The notes: a model not told the origin generated them from the sequence alone. A stretch of DNA of 33,045 nucleotides from CAZOZP01 sp964584325 (GCA_964584325.1 CAZOZP010000039.1:1-33045); one strand, 5' to 3'. Shown: positions 7,193 to 15,984, numbered from the stretch's first letter. Translations and numbers: made by a program.

Positions 7193-10100
7193 CTATTTAA
7201 CAAGTATCATTCGTTTTGAATCGCTGAAGCTTCCGCTTTTTAGCCTATATATATACATTCCTGATGAAAGTCCGCCTGAGGCGGAGCCAGCGTCGAATTT
7301 TACTTCGTATCTTCCGGCTGCTTGTCTTTGGTTTACAAGAACAGCCACTTCTCTTCCCAATATATCATATACCCGTAGAGACGTTGCGTGCAACGTCTCT
7401 ACACCGGACGGGATGGAATATCTTATTGTTGTTGCCGGATTAAAAGGATTCGGGTAATTCTGCTCAAGAGCATATTCTTTAATAATAGCTTCCTCAAGTA
7501 AACCTGCCTGAACAACTTCTTCGGCATCAGATTTTTCAAGAGACTTCTCCCTGTATATTCTGCCTATTGTGTAATAGCCTTCGAAATCGCTCTCGCATTT
7601 AAGTCTGAGTATTACATCCTTTGAGCCTATTCCGCTCGGATCAATTATATAGGATAGTGTTTTATGTGTACTGATTTTATCTTTGCTGAATTCCACTTTT
7701 TCATACTCACCGAGAACCTTTCCTGTTTCAGCATCTGCAAGTTGTACAGAATATTTTATTCTTCCGCCTTCCTTTAATTCTGATGCGGCCTTTAGTGAAT
7801 CTGCCGTTCCGTATTTTACACTGAAACTAAGTTTTGAATTATCCGTAATTCTGAACGCATTGGTTTCAAGGTGTTTGTTCAAATCCTGAACTGTTTTCAG
7901 TCCGTTTGTATCATTTACTTCTTTTATATCTATATTCATATCATCGAGCTTTATATCTCCAAGTTCAAAAATCAACTGAGCTTCATTCTTTGTAATTATT
8001 CCTTCCGTACCAACGGAAATATCATCATTTTCACCTTCTTTGCTTATTCCGTAGAATGAATTTGTTTTCGTAAATGTATAGGGTGCTGAAGATTCTTTCA
8101 TTACATATCCGACTGTATTCGTAAGACTTGTACCCGGCAGGGTTACCATTGGCCCGGTTAAATTGCTATATTGCGGGTATGATCCGGTACCATTCAACCT
8201 GCAAAACTTATTTGGAGCCCCTTTTGTGTCGTACCAGCTCAGAACAGGTTTATAATAATTTGTTGCCGGATCAATAATGATATCTATATTTTGAGTCTGT
8301 ACTCCGGTCCCAAACTTGAAATAATAAAATCCGCCTCCAATTCGCTCATAAGAAACTGCCGATCTGTTTGTTCCGCTTTTGCCTATGAACCCAATAATAT
8401 ATGAACTGTTATTCGAGGGGCTTACAGCAATTGAGGGATTACATACTCCTGCAAAGCCGCTGCCATTGCTTACACTTAACGGGGCATTGCAGCTTAATAG
8501 GCCGGTTTGGGAATTTAAAGTTGCTTTTCTGTAATAAATTGCAGACCCGTTATAATTCGTTGCAAGATGAAATCCGTATCCGTCAACTGCAACTGCAGGT
8601 TCACTGTTTTTAAGCGTTCCGCTTAAAAGTACTGGTTCAGGTAATCTCCAGCTGAGTGCACCGGTTGAGCTTAAAAACCCTGTCTGATACTTTAAACCTG
8701 CATCACCTGCTGCATTAACATAGCTCTCACCCCATAGCAAAACAAAATATCCATCCATACTGCCGGAAGGAATGCAAACATTTACCGGCAAAGATTTATA
8801 AGCATAATCCACACCTAACCCTTCCAAAACACTTAAACGGCTTACAAACGAGAACGAGGATGTTCCGGGATTTCCTAACACAGCTTTATAGCTTTCAATT
8901 CCAATTTCCCCGGTTTCTGAATGATATGAGACTAAAATGGTTTTGCAGTTTGTCCAGATATAAGACAATGACGGATCTTTCGCAACTACGCCTCCATTTA
9001 ATGGTTTCCCGTTATTTGCAAGTGTCCAAACCCCATTAATACAATACTCATACCATACTTTACCCAGACTTTGGTAAACCAAATGAATTGTGCCATCCGG
9101 AGTTTTTATCATTTTCTCTTGGGATGAATTATCAAATGTGGTTTTTGTGTTAGTGAGCTGAACAGCCTTTAGGTTTGCTTGTACTATTGAATTTTCACTT
9201 TTAAAAACAACAGCAGTTTCAAGTGAATTTGGGTTTGATATCTCAACATTTGTCCCGCTCCAGTTCTGAAAATAACATTTATGTGTGCCAGTACTTCCAA
9301 AGTTAATTTCCTGCGGACTAAGTGCTGATACAGAATAATAAGGGTATTTGGGATCTTGTGGATTAGGCTGCTGATCCAAAAAAACTCCATTATAATATAA
9401 ATAATCCCCTTCACCAGGAGTAAAAGGTACTTTATAATTTAAAAAATCATTTGCTTGATTATTCTCGAACAAAAACCAAGGGTCTTTAAACCTAACAGAA
9501 CCTGCCACAACAGTACCTTCAATAATATTTGTAACAGCTATCTTTTCAATTTTAGATAAAAGTGCTGTCTGTATTCCATTATTATTATACCACCCTTTAA
9601 AATCAAGCTTCATTTTATAATCATTTAGTTTCATATTCCAATTATGATGTTGATAGTTTTCAGTTTTCGCCCCAAAATTTAATCTAAATCTGTCAAGGAT
9701 TTCAACAGTATAAAGTTGATTTGTTAATAAAGATATACTTGCACCTGAATGTACAGTTGTTTGTTTTCCATCCTTATCAGTAATCCTTAAATCGCCACCT
9801 GCATTAATATGGTTAATATTATTAATTTCATTCTTAAAAGTTACATTATTATAAGAATCAGGTAATAACCCAATTGTATTTGCAATGGGATCAACAAGAT
9901 CACCGGGAAAAATATCGTGGCTATTAAAACTGAAACTATTGAGCTTAATGTCAAATTTACTTTCCCCGTTACTTATATCAAGCGCACTGTTATATGGTAT
10001 AAAAGTTGGATTAAGATATCTCTCGAAATGCCATTTAAATAGAAAAACAGAACCACAAGCAACTGTTGAGCTTAATGGCAAATATGACCCAGCAACTTTG

Positions 10101-11284
10101 CATTCATTATCTTCCCACAAATAAAAATGCTTATCTGCTACCAAATCTATCTTCACAGTTAACCATTTCCCTAAGTTAGGATCAGGTATATCGGGAGCAA
10201 ATGAAACTCCAACATTTATGCAATTATTCGGATAACCGTCTCCATTCAGACTATTTAAGTGTTCATAAAATAAATAATGCTTAGAAAGAGTGGGGTTTGG
10301 AGGTGTAAAGTTTGGTGGGTTTTGATAAGGATCATATGCATTATACTTTAGCATTTGTAAAGCAGCAATACTGCTTAAAGATGGATGAGGAGAATTAAGC
10401 TGGCTTTTAACATAATTCTGGAAATCCCTTGGGATTATAGCCCCTTGTTGAGGAGCATCGAGGGAAAGGAAGTGCGACACATCTAATGGTTGATTTCGTT
10501 CTTCAGCATCTGCAAGAGCATACCTAGCCACTACTCCGCCCATACTGAGTCCAGCTAATATAATTTTTTGTGTCCCCTGTTTTATTGATGTAATATATCT
10601 AATAAATCCATCAATTATATATGCATTTTCAGCAATATCGATTCCTCCATTCTTAAAATTAAAAACCATCACATCTGCATCCAAACTTCTGATTCGATTA
10701 AAAAACATTGCGGCTTTTCCATAGTAATAATCAGGAAATGTTATGTTCACCGGGTCAAAGCCTTCAACAATCACAACAGGCCTGTCGATTATTGATGTAG
10801 TTCCAGTCCAGACACTTACCCAATTCCCCTTTCCGTCATAATAGAGTTTATTCCGCGGTGGCACAACAAAAACTTTGTTATTAATTTCATGAGCAACGCC
10901 ATCTGCATAATAGTACTTTATATCCATTGAATGTTCTCCCAGAGTAGCAAAGGGTGGTGTAAATACACCAGTCGTAACCGATTTATCACATAACTTAACC
11001 CAATTTCCGTTGTCGTATCTTACTTCAACTCTTGTCAATACATTCGAACTAAAGTATTCGAATTTACTTTGCCCTAAATAGAATCCTAATTCAGATGGTA
11101 TGGTTTCCGCTTCAAACTGGATTGACAGCGTGAAACTCATATTTAAATTTTCTTTCCAATTACTGGTTTCATTCTTATTAAGAATTGTTGGAAATGTATT
11201 AGGTTGAATAGTTACCTCATTACCATTGTCTTGCGCAAGAATCCAATTGAATAAAAGTATTAAAATCCATAGCATTAGTTTCAT
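7193..11284 (-). CDS. Large secreted alpha/beta-hydrolase (lipase/esterase-like) with T9SS sorting domain
   Basis: A 1363-residue exported protein. Residues 1-18 form a signal peptide ending ILAQ. Residues about 140-470 contain an alpha/beta-hydrolase core: RPVVIVEGFDP near 168, then GLSMGG with nucleophile Ser247, then HFLSLDAPQQGA near 271-282, as in PGAP1-like and triacylglycerol lipase-like enzymes. A later Asp or His (for example in SFNSHDIFPGDLVDP) may complete the triad. Residues about 690-1060 look like a beta-propeller (SLSYIWTNCK, VAVDGYGFHLA, PSIAVSPSN, PVLSWYDTKG). A further beta-rich module precedes the T9SS domain (residues about 1272-1363, LEQNYPNPFNPATTIRYSIP to KRMILVK). The start has AAAAGGAGCAAAATTATG. 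It follows the lipoprotein gene by 16 bases. The substrate is unknown; a surface esterase or lipase is likely. Confidence 0.85.
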   Translation of the reverse strand: MKLMLWILILLFNWILAQDNGNEVTIQPNTFPTILNKNETSNWKENLNMSFTLSIQFEAETIPSELGFYLGQSKFEYFSSNVLTRVEVRYDNGNWVKLCDKSVTTGVFTPPFATLGEHSMDIKYYYADGVAHEINNKVFVVPPRNKLYYDGKGNWVSVWTGTTSIIDRPVVIVEGFDPVNITFPDYYYGKAAMFFNRIRSLDADVMVFNFKNGGIDIAENAYIIDGFIRYITSIKQGTQKIILAGLSMGGVVARYALADAEERNQPLDVSHFLSLDAPQQGAIIPRDFQNYVKSQLNSPHPSLSSIAALQMLKYNAYDPYQNPPNFTPPNPTLSKHYLFYEHLNSLNGDGYPNNCINVGVSFAPDIPDPNLGKWLTVKIDLVADKHFYLWEDNECKVAGSYLPLSSTVACGSVFLFKWHFERYLNPTFIPYNSALDISNGESKFDIKLNSFSFNSHDIFPGDLVDPIANTIGLLPDSYNNVTFKNEINNINHINAGGDLRITDKDGKQTTVHSGASISLLTNQLYTVEILDRFRLNFGAKTENYQHHNWNMKLNDYKMKLDFKGWYNNNGIQTALLSKIEKIAVTNIIEGTVVAGSVRFKDPWFLFENNQANDFLNYKVPFTPGEGDYLYYNGVFLDQQPNPQDPKYPYYSVSALSPQEINFGSTGTHKCYFQNWSGTNVEISNPNSLETAVVFKSENSIVQANLKAVQLTNTKTTFDNSSQEKMIKTPDGTIHLVYQSLGKVWYEYCINGVWTLANNGKPLNGGVVAKDPSLSYIWTNCKTILVSYHSETGEIGIESYKAVLGNPGTSSFSFVSRLSVLEGLGVDYAYKSLPVNVCIPSGSMDGYFVLLWGESYVNAAGDAGLKYQTGFLSSTGALSWRLPEPVLLSGTLKNSEPAVAVDGYGFHLATNYNGSAIYYRKATLNSQTGLLSCNAPLSVSNGSGFAGVCNPSIAVSPSNNSSYIIGFIGKSGTNRSAVSYERIGGGFYYFKFGTGVQTQNIDIIIDPATNYYKPVLSWYDTKGAPNKFCRLNGTGSYPQYSNLTGPMVTLPGTSLTNTVGYVMKESSAPYTFTKTNSFYGISKEGENDDISVGTEGIITKNEAQLIFELGDIKLDDMNIDIKEVNDTNGLKTVQDLNKHLETNAFRITDNSKLSFSVKYGTADSLKAASELKEGGRIKYSVQLADAETGKVLGEYEKVEFSKDKISTHKTLSYIIDPSGIGSKDVILRLKCESDFEGYYTIGRIYREKSLEKSDAEEVVQAGLLEEAIIKEYALEQNYPNPFNPATTIRYSIPSGVETLHATSLRVYDILGREVAVLVNQRQAAGRYEVKFDAGSASGGLSSGMYIYRLKSGSFSDSKRMILVK
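7271..7285. repeat. 15-base palindrome TCCGCCTGAGGCGGA, second copy in a sorting domain
   Basis: The same 15 bases as at 3204-3218, in the same reading frame, here coding for part of GSASGGL before SSGMYIYR. Arms are TCCGCCT and AGGCGGA around a central G. Confidence 0.85.
7375..7402. repeat. 28-base palindrome (GTAGAGACGTTGC arms) inside a sorting domain
   Basis: Thirteen-base perfect arms GTAGAGACGTTGC and GCAACGTCTCTAC are separated by GT. On the coding strand it is read as VETLHATSLR between the IP and YD landmarks of the T9SS sorting domain of the 7193-11284 protein, making that loop four residues longer than in the gene at 16057. Palindromes of this GTAGAGACGTTGC type are, from memory, dispersed intergenic repeats in several bacterial groups. 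Confidence 0.85.
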
Positions 11285-11300
11285 AATTTTGCTCCTTTTG

Positions 11301-12413
11301 TTAATAATTACTATTTCGTTTTCCTATAACAATTGTTGCTGTAAGCGGAAAAGAATTATTATAGCCAACCACTGCAATCACATTCTTTTTTACAGCTAAT
11401 GCCTTCCAATTTCCTGCCCCTTCTATCTCTTTATATCTGTTCCAGCTTTTACCGTTCCAATGCATTAAAAACTTTAAATAGCCACACACAAAAATATCAT
11501 TTGGGGCATTTCCCCTAATCGCATTTGTTTCAGGAGGCAATTCTCCACTATTTGAATAATTCCACCAGATATTTTCTTTTGCATAACCTTCTGTGTTTTT
11601 AGGAGCTGCGTAAATTCTACCAATTGCTCCAAGATATACAGTATCTGCATTTGCCGCCCATAAGCTTTTGAATACGTGAGTTATCTGGTTCTCTGGATGA
11701 GGCATATCCGGTTCGGTTATTTCAAGAATCTTCTCAAATCCTTTTCCCGAATTTCTCAGGAAAATAGTTCCAATTGAATAATTAAATCCGGCGATCCAGA
11801 TACTTTTTCCATCTGAACTACCCCAAACATCTTGAAGATCTACCGATGTACCACTATTTATCTTCTGCCAACTTGTTCCGTTGTAATATGCAATATTACC
11901 ATTGTTGCCAACAACATAAAAATCATCACTGTTTCGTCCCCAGATTTTGGAAACTGACGCTGGAATACATTCTATTGATAATTGATCCTCTGAATCGAAA
12001 TGTGTTATTTGCGAACCTGATGAAATCCAAATATCCTTATCAGAAAAAGCAGCAATAGAACTTGCCGGATATGGATGTTTGTATGATTGATTACAAAAAG
12101 TATAGAACATTATCTTTTTTAATTTCCACTCCTTACCGTTCCAATTAACAGCATTAAAAGTAGAATAACCTTTTTCACTGGTATCTGCCACATTGATCTC
12201 CCCGACAGCCCAAATGTTGTTTTCATCGATTACAACTACATCGTTTAGATAGCTGTTCGAAGATCCATTCCCAAATGTGTATGATGTAAATGCAAAATAG
12301 TGACTTGTTGTATCCTGTCCTGTTGGCGGTATAACAGTAACAGGCGAATCTTCTTTGCAGGTTAGTTGCAAAAGTGAGATAAATAATATTGCCGTTAAAA
12401 GTATTACCTTCAT
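11301..12413 (-). CDS. Exported lipoprotein with beta-propeller-like WxG repeats
   Basis: A 370-residue probable lipoprotein. The signal MKVILLTAILFISLLQLTC ends at Cys19; the box LQLTC is not ideal. The residues after it, KED, resemble the surface-export signal (Lys then acidic residues after the Cys) described for Bacteroidota lipoproteins, so display on the outer face is plausible. The mature part has repeats such as ENNIWAVGEI, DKDIWISSG, NSDDFYVVGNNGNIAYYNGTSW, LQDVWGSSDGKSIWIAG and NDIFVCGYLKFLMHWNGKSWNR, typical of a propeller of unknown ligand. It is the first gene of the secretion operon, 16 bases ahead of the hydrolase, and may anchor or assist it. No strong ribosome site is seen before the ATG, only an A-rich leader. 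Confidence 0.75.
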   Translation of the reverse strand: MKVILLTAILFISLLQLTCKEDSPVTVIPPTGQDTTSHYFAFTSYTFGNGSSNSYLNDVVVIDENNIWAVGEINVADTSEKGYSTFNAVNWNGKEWKLKKIMFYTFCNQSYKHPYPASSIAAFSDKDIWISSGSQITHFDSEDQLSIECIPASVSKIWGRNSDDFYVVGNNGNIAYYNGTSWQKINSGTSVDLQDVWGSSDGKSIWIAGFNYSIGTIFLRNSGKGFEKILEITEPDMPHPENQITHVFKSLWAANADTVYLGAIGRIYAAPKNTEGYAKENIWWNYSNSGELPPETNAIRGNAPNDIFVCGYLKFLMHWNGKSWNRYKEIEGAGNWKALAVKKNVIAVVGYNNSFPLTATIVIGKRNSNY

Positions 12414-12516
12414 TTTGCACTCGTAAATTATTTTTTGAACAATGACTATATACTTAAAATGAAAAACTAATGCAATAGTATTCTTTTAGATTGATAAATT
12501 ATTTTTATGTGTACTT

Positions 12517-12588
12517 TTAACCCAAATTATTCTTTCTTTGCAATGGTATTCAGTGATAAAGATTTTCTAACGAATAATTTGGGTTTAA
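12517..12588. repeat. 72-base inverted-repeat element, copy 2 (both ends intact)
   Basis: The left end TTAACCCAAATTATTC (12517-12532) is the reverse complement, with one base difference, of the right end GAATAATTTGGGTTTAA (12572-12588), leaving an interior of 39 bases. It aligns over its whole length with 1798-1869, and the last 23 bases are identical. Size and structure are those of a small palindromic or MITE-like element. No coding capacity is seen. Confidence 0.65.
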
Positions 12589-12662
12589 GCAGGAGGATTT
12601 TTGTTGAGAAGTCGCGAACATCACCAGTAAAATCGCACACAACGCTTCTTTGTGGTAAATTT

Positions 12663-12697
12663 CCGGGGCTGACTTATAGAACCCTTAAGTCCCCCGG
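12663..12697. terminator. Strong GC-rich hairpin downstream of the 12771-14534 gene
   Basis: Arms CCGGGG plus GACTTA (12663-12668, 12671-12676) pair with TAAGTC plus CCCCGG (12686-12691, 12692-12697), with a CT bulge and a nine-base loop. A related but imperfect copy of its right half occurs at about 3039-3062 (GAACCTTAAGTCACCGGCC). It lies about 75 bases past the stop of the minus-strand gene and could end that transcript, but no T-run follows, so a repeat remnant is equally possible. Confidence 0.4.
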
Positions 12698-12770
12698 CGG
12701 TATTACGTGAGAAAGTTCCTATATCCCTTCCCCAACTTTGTTACTCGTCACGCGTTACGCTTAATGATTC

Positions 12771-14534
12771 TTACTTAACAAGTATCATTCGTTTTGATTC
12801 AGTATGGCCTCCGCAATTGAGCCTGTAATAATAAACACCTGAAGCTAATCCTTCGGCACTGAAAGACTCTTTATAATGGCCTGCATTTCGGAAGCCTGAA
12901 TAAATAGTTTTTACTTCCTGCCCCAGGCTGTTATAAATCTTCAGTGACATCTCACCGGCAGAAGGTAATGAGTAACTTATTATTGTTCCGGGATTGAAGG
13001 GATTAGGATAATTTTGTTCCAGCCTGAAAGTCGTGAGTCTATTTTCATTATCTTCTGTGGAAGACCAGGGATTTCCGTAATCTCTCCTGTATCTGTTCCA
13101 CATATTTCTATGAAATGCAGGAGGGTCACCGTCCTGATTTTCAGTAAGTTCCATGTATCTGTCAACATAATCAACAAAAGCACTGCTGTTAAAAAGATTT
13201 GTTATTCCAAGAATATGTGAAGCGAGAGTGAATCCGCCCCAGGTAATTCCGCACGTTGTTCGGTAGATTGCCTGAAAATTTGCATTGTCACTGAAAGGGA
13301 AGGGTGCATGATTAATTCCCCATTCCGGCATCCCGATATCTTCCTGTTCATAGGGAATCGGAACCGAACGCGGATCAGGAGCCCATTGAGGAGAATGCGT
13401 TCTGTCAACATCTCTTTGTGTTACATAGAATGCCTGGTCAAGTTCTCCGAAATGAATATAATCGGGCGGAAGATTACCTTCATAATACCCGTTTGTATAA
13501 GCGTAGCTTCCGCTTTTGGAAGCGATTGTCATCATATCTTCATCCCCTAACATAAAACCTGCGAATATTATAGGCCAGATTCTGCCGCTGTGATGACCTC
13601 CGTCTGCTTCCAGGTAAATTCGTCCGTGCGGCTCTGATGTTACAGTTCCATAGAAATCAATTCCTATTTGCACCATCCTGATAAGAAGATCCCTCTTTTC
13701 CTGCTCTGAAAAATTCAGATTTAGAAGCAGTGCCGCATCACAAACAATTCCTGCTATATCTCTTCCATAATTCGGCAGATTGTTTTTTGGGATATACATT
13801 TCCTTAGACCAGTTGGGTACATTATCTATCCAGAGCTTTTCCATTTTAGGCAGTACTTCCGAAATTGCCGGAGTTTCGGCAACAGGTTCTAATGAACCCA
13901 ATTTATTGTAATCAAGAATCAATTCATTATATTTAATGGTCTTATCGTATCCAATATACTGGGGACGAAAACTTCCTTCTTCGGGTATCTCGTTTAAAAT
14001 GGTTAGAACAGCCATTGTATGAACATTGTTATGCTCGTTGGCACTAATTGTTTCCTTGCTTATTCCTGAAACCAGACTTGCAGGATAATCGATTATAAGC
14101 GGATTTGCGGGCGACATAACTTCCCCACCGGGTCTTGCAGCATTTCTTGAGGCATCATAATTGTTAATTTCGTTCATTCCGAACTGGTAAGTGTCAAATC
14201 CCTGATAATAATCGGTTTCCGGATTTATTACACTTCCATTTATTACTCTTGAACCTGATACAATTACTGATGAAGGTGAAATTGACGTAATTGTAACAGG
14301 TCCAAGCACCCAGTAATCACCGTTCGCAAATGTTCCGCAGGTATAGTCTTTATCAAAGTACCATGTAACTCCGAATTGTGTTATGCTTGAAGCAAGTTCA
14401 AACACTCTATCTGATTTACCCGGATTGGCAACTGCTGCGATTTTACTTTGCCCTAATCCCGATGAGTAAAACAGAATCAGTAAAAAAATAACAGAAACCA
14501 ACCCTTTCATTACAATTTTTCTGTTCAAATCCAT
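12771..14534 (-). CDS. Secreted T9SS cargo protein, possible helical-toroid glycan-active domain
   Basis: A 587-residue exported protein. GGAGGAGAATATG fixes the start at 14534; the signal peptide is residues 1-29 (LVSVIFLLILFYSSGLGQ). Residues about 30-500 form one domain I cannot assign to a named family. It has aromatic, His-rich segments such as ANEHNNVHTMAV, NLPNYGRDIAGIVCDAALLL, LEADGGHHSGRIWPIIFAGF and TTCGITWGGFTLASHI, whose helical rhythm recalls alpha/alpha-toroid polysaccharide lyases or glycosidases; this is an inference. The T9SS type A sorting domain covers about residues 500-587 (LEQNYPNPFNPGTIISYSLP to KRMILVK); it lacks the repeat-derived insertions seen in the neighbouring cargo genes. 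It is transcribed alone or with whatever lies upstream of 14534; the next gene is divergent. Confidence 0.75.
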   Translation of the reverse strand: MDLNRKIVMKGLVSVIFLLILFYSSGLGQSKIAAVANPGKSDRVFELASSITQFGVTWYFDKDYTCGTFANGDYWVLGPVTITSISPSSVIVSGSRVINGSVINPETDYYQGFDTYQFGMNEINNYDASRNAARPGGEVMSPANPLIIDYPASLVSGISKETISANEHNNVHTMAVLTILNEIPEEGSFRPQYIGYDKTIKYNELILDYNKLGSLEPVAETPAISEVLPKMEKLWIDNVPNWSKEMYIPKNNLPNYGRDIAGIVCDAALLLNLNFSEQEKRDLLIRMVQIGIDFYGTVTSEPHGRIYLEADGGHHSGRIWPIIFAGFMLGDEDMMTIASKSGSYAYTNGYYEGNLPPDYIHFGELDQAFYVTQRDVDRTHSPQWAPDPRSVPIPYEQEDIGMPEWGINHAPFPFSDNANFQAIYRTTCGITWGGFTLASHILGITNLFNSSAFVDYVDRYMELTENQDGDPPAFHRNMWNRYRRDYGNPWSSTEDNENRLTTFRLEQNYPNPFNPGTIISYSLPSAGEMSLKIYNSLGQEVKTIYSGFRNAGHYKESFSAEGLASGVYYYRLNCGGHTESKRMILVK

Positions 14535-14811
14535 ATTCTCCTCCGATTAAACGAAACTTAATATTCGTCTGGTATTTGTTCCGGAATTAATTGTTTTCCC
14601 AAAGCGCTTAAATTTGATCATAAACCTAAAATATTATTGTATCTAAAACAATAATTATTTTAGCTTATTAGTAAATTTCTTTGCGAAGCGTGTGCTGAAT
14701 TGCTATATATATATATTTATTTTATCAAAATGTAATAATCTTATGTTTTTTTGCGATTTCATTCTTATTTTCTTATATTTTTTTCACAGATAATATATTA
14801 TTGGGTTATAC

Positions 14812-15945
14812 ATGCTTATAAAAAGAGTTTTGGAAGAAGAGATAAAATCCAAGTTATTTAAAGGTAAGGCGATTATTCTATACGGTCCCCGCCAAACCGG
14901 AAAATCTACTTTAATAAATGAAATCCTAAAAAGCCTCAGCATGCCAGTAGCTTATCTGAACGGTGATGACGCTGATATAAAAGATATTATCAGTGTTGCT
15001 GAACCGGTAAAATTGAGAACCATAATCGGACAGAATAAAATTCTGTTTATTGATGAGGCACAAAAGATAGATAATATAGGAACAGCCATAAAAATCTGCA
15101 CCGATAGAATTTCCGATGTTCAGGTAATCGCAACAGGGTCATCATCATTTGAACTTGCTTCCAAAACTAATGAAGCTCTTACAGGGAGGAAATACGAATT
15201 CTTTCTTTTCCCTTTGTCATTTAATGAATTGTATAATCATCATGGTTATCTTTTGGAAAAAAGATCAATTGAACAAAGACTTATTTTCGGGAGCTACCCG
15301 GAAATAATATCAAAACCATTTGAGGCAAAAGATCTTGTTAAATTATTAGCCGGAAGTTATTTATATAAAGATATAATGATGCTCGAGGGAATTCAAAAAC
15401 CGGCAATTTTTGAGAAACTGTTAAAAGCAATTGCACTTCAATTGGGAAGTGAAGTTAAATACACTGAACTTTCGCAGTTAACCGGGATTAACAGCCAAAC
15501 TGTAGATAAATATATCGATATAATGGAAAAAGCATTTATCATTTTTAAGCTGCCTGCATTCAGCGGAAATACAAGAAGTGAAATTAAAAAAGGAAAGAAA
15601 ATATATTTTTATGATAACGGAATAAGAAATGCAGTAATTGGAAATTTCACAAATCTTTCTGCAAGAAATGACACCGGAGGCTTATGGGAAAATTATTTAG
15701 TTAGTGAGAGAATTAAGGCTTTAGCATATTCTAAAAGTGATAAAACTTCATACTTCTGGCGCACAACTCAGCAGCAGGAAATTGATTACATAGAAGAATA
15801 TAATAATGAGTTTAATATCTTTGAGTTCAAATGGAATCCGCATAAAAAGTCATTATTCCCGAAGACATTTACGGATAATTATAAAACATTAAGTAAAAAA
15901 ATTATAACCCCTGATAATTACGAAGAATTTCTTTTAACAACCTGA
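14812..15945 (+). CDS. AAA ATPase of the AAA_14/DUF4143 type
   Basis: A 377-residue cytoplasmic protein. Walker A is GPRQTGKST at residues 25-33, Walker B is ILFIDEAQK at 77-85, and a sensor-like ATGSSS at 107-112 is followed by TGRKYEFFLFPLSFNEL, the usual family signature. The C-terminal DUF4143 part contains GLWENYLVSERIKAL and then EIDYIEE...IFEFKWNP, which matches the D...ExK pattern of a restriction-endonuclease-like fold. The family is widespread, often single-gene, and its role is not established; links to mobile DNA or defence have been proposed. No ribosome site is evident before the ATG and the gene stands alone between divergent and convergent neighbours, consistent with an independent acquisition. 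The upstream 277 bases are AT-rich and include an alternating TA run at 14704-14716. Confidence 0.9.
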   Translation: MLIKRVLEEEIKSKLFKGKAIILYGPRQTGKSTLINEILKSLSMPVAYLNGDDADIKDIISVAEPVKLRTIIGQNKILFIDEAQKIDNIGTAIKICTDRISDVQVIATGSSSFELASKTNEALTGRKYEFFLFPLSFNELYNHHGYLLEKRSIEQRLIFGSYPEIISKPFEAKDLVKLLAGSYLYKDIMMLEGIQKPAIFEKLLKAIALQLGSEVKYTELSQLTGINSQTVDKYIDIMEKAFIIFKLPAFSGNTRSEIKKGKKIYFYDNGIRNAVIGNFTNLSARNDTGGLWENYLVSERIKALAYSKSDKTSYFWRTTQQQEIDYIEEYNNEFNIFEFKWNPHKKSLFPKTFTDNYKTLSKKIITPDNYEEFLLTT

Positions 15946-15954
15946 TAGATTTTC

Positions 15955-15984
15955 ATCCTGTCAGGAGTTTCCTCCTGACAGGAT
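15955..15984. terminator. Perfect 13-base-pair hairpin between convergent genes
   Basis: ATCCTGTCAGGAG (15955-15967) pairs perfectly with CTCCTGACAGGAT (15972-15984) across a TTTC loop. It starts about ten bases after the DUF4143 gene's stop and lies about 70 bases beyond the end of the minus-strand gene, so it could serve both. There is no T-run on either side, so factor-independent termination is uncertain. Confidence 0.5.

Larger units (their letters stand above)
12414..12770. other. Repeat-rich intergenic region with no convincing gene
   Basis: This 357-base gap separates two minus-strand genes. It holds the second copy of the 72-base element (12517-12588), a strong stem at 12663-12697, and a 3' flank of the upstream gene (12729-12765) that resembles the flank at 3091-3118 (CCCCAA, TTTGTTA, TCGT and GTTACGCTT in the same order). 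The only open frame (12507-12710, plus) has no ribosome site and spans the repeats, so I do not call it a gene. The promoter of the 12413-3126 operon should lie in the AT-rich right-hand neighbour of position 12413. Confidence 0.6.

Noticed and set aside
12507..12710. A 67-codon plus-strand frame between the lipoprotein gene and the 12771 gene
   Set aside because: It lies across the 72-base repeat and the GC-rich stem, has no ribosome site and no recognisable protein features; more likely repeat DNA than a gene.
14704..14716. Alternating TA run considered as a replication or melting element
   Set aside because: It is short, with no DnaA boxes or iterons nearby; ordinary for an AT-rich promoter region.
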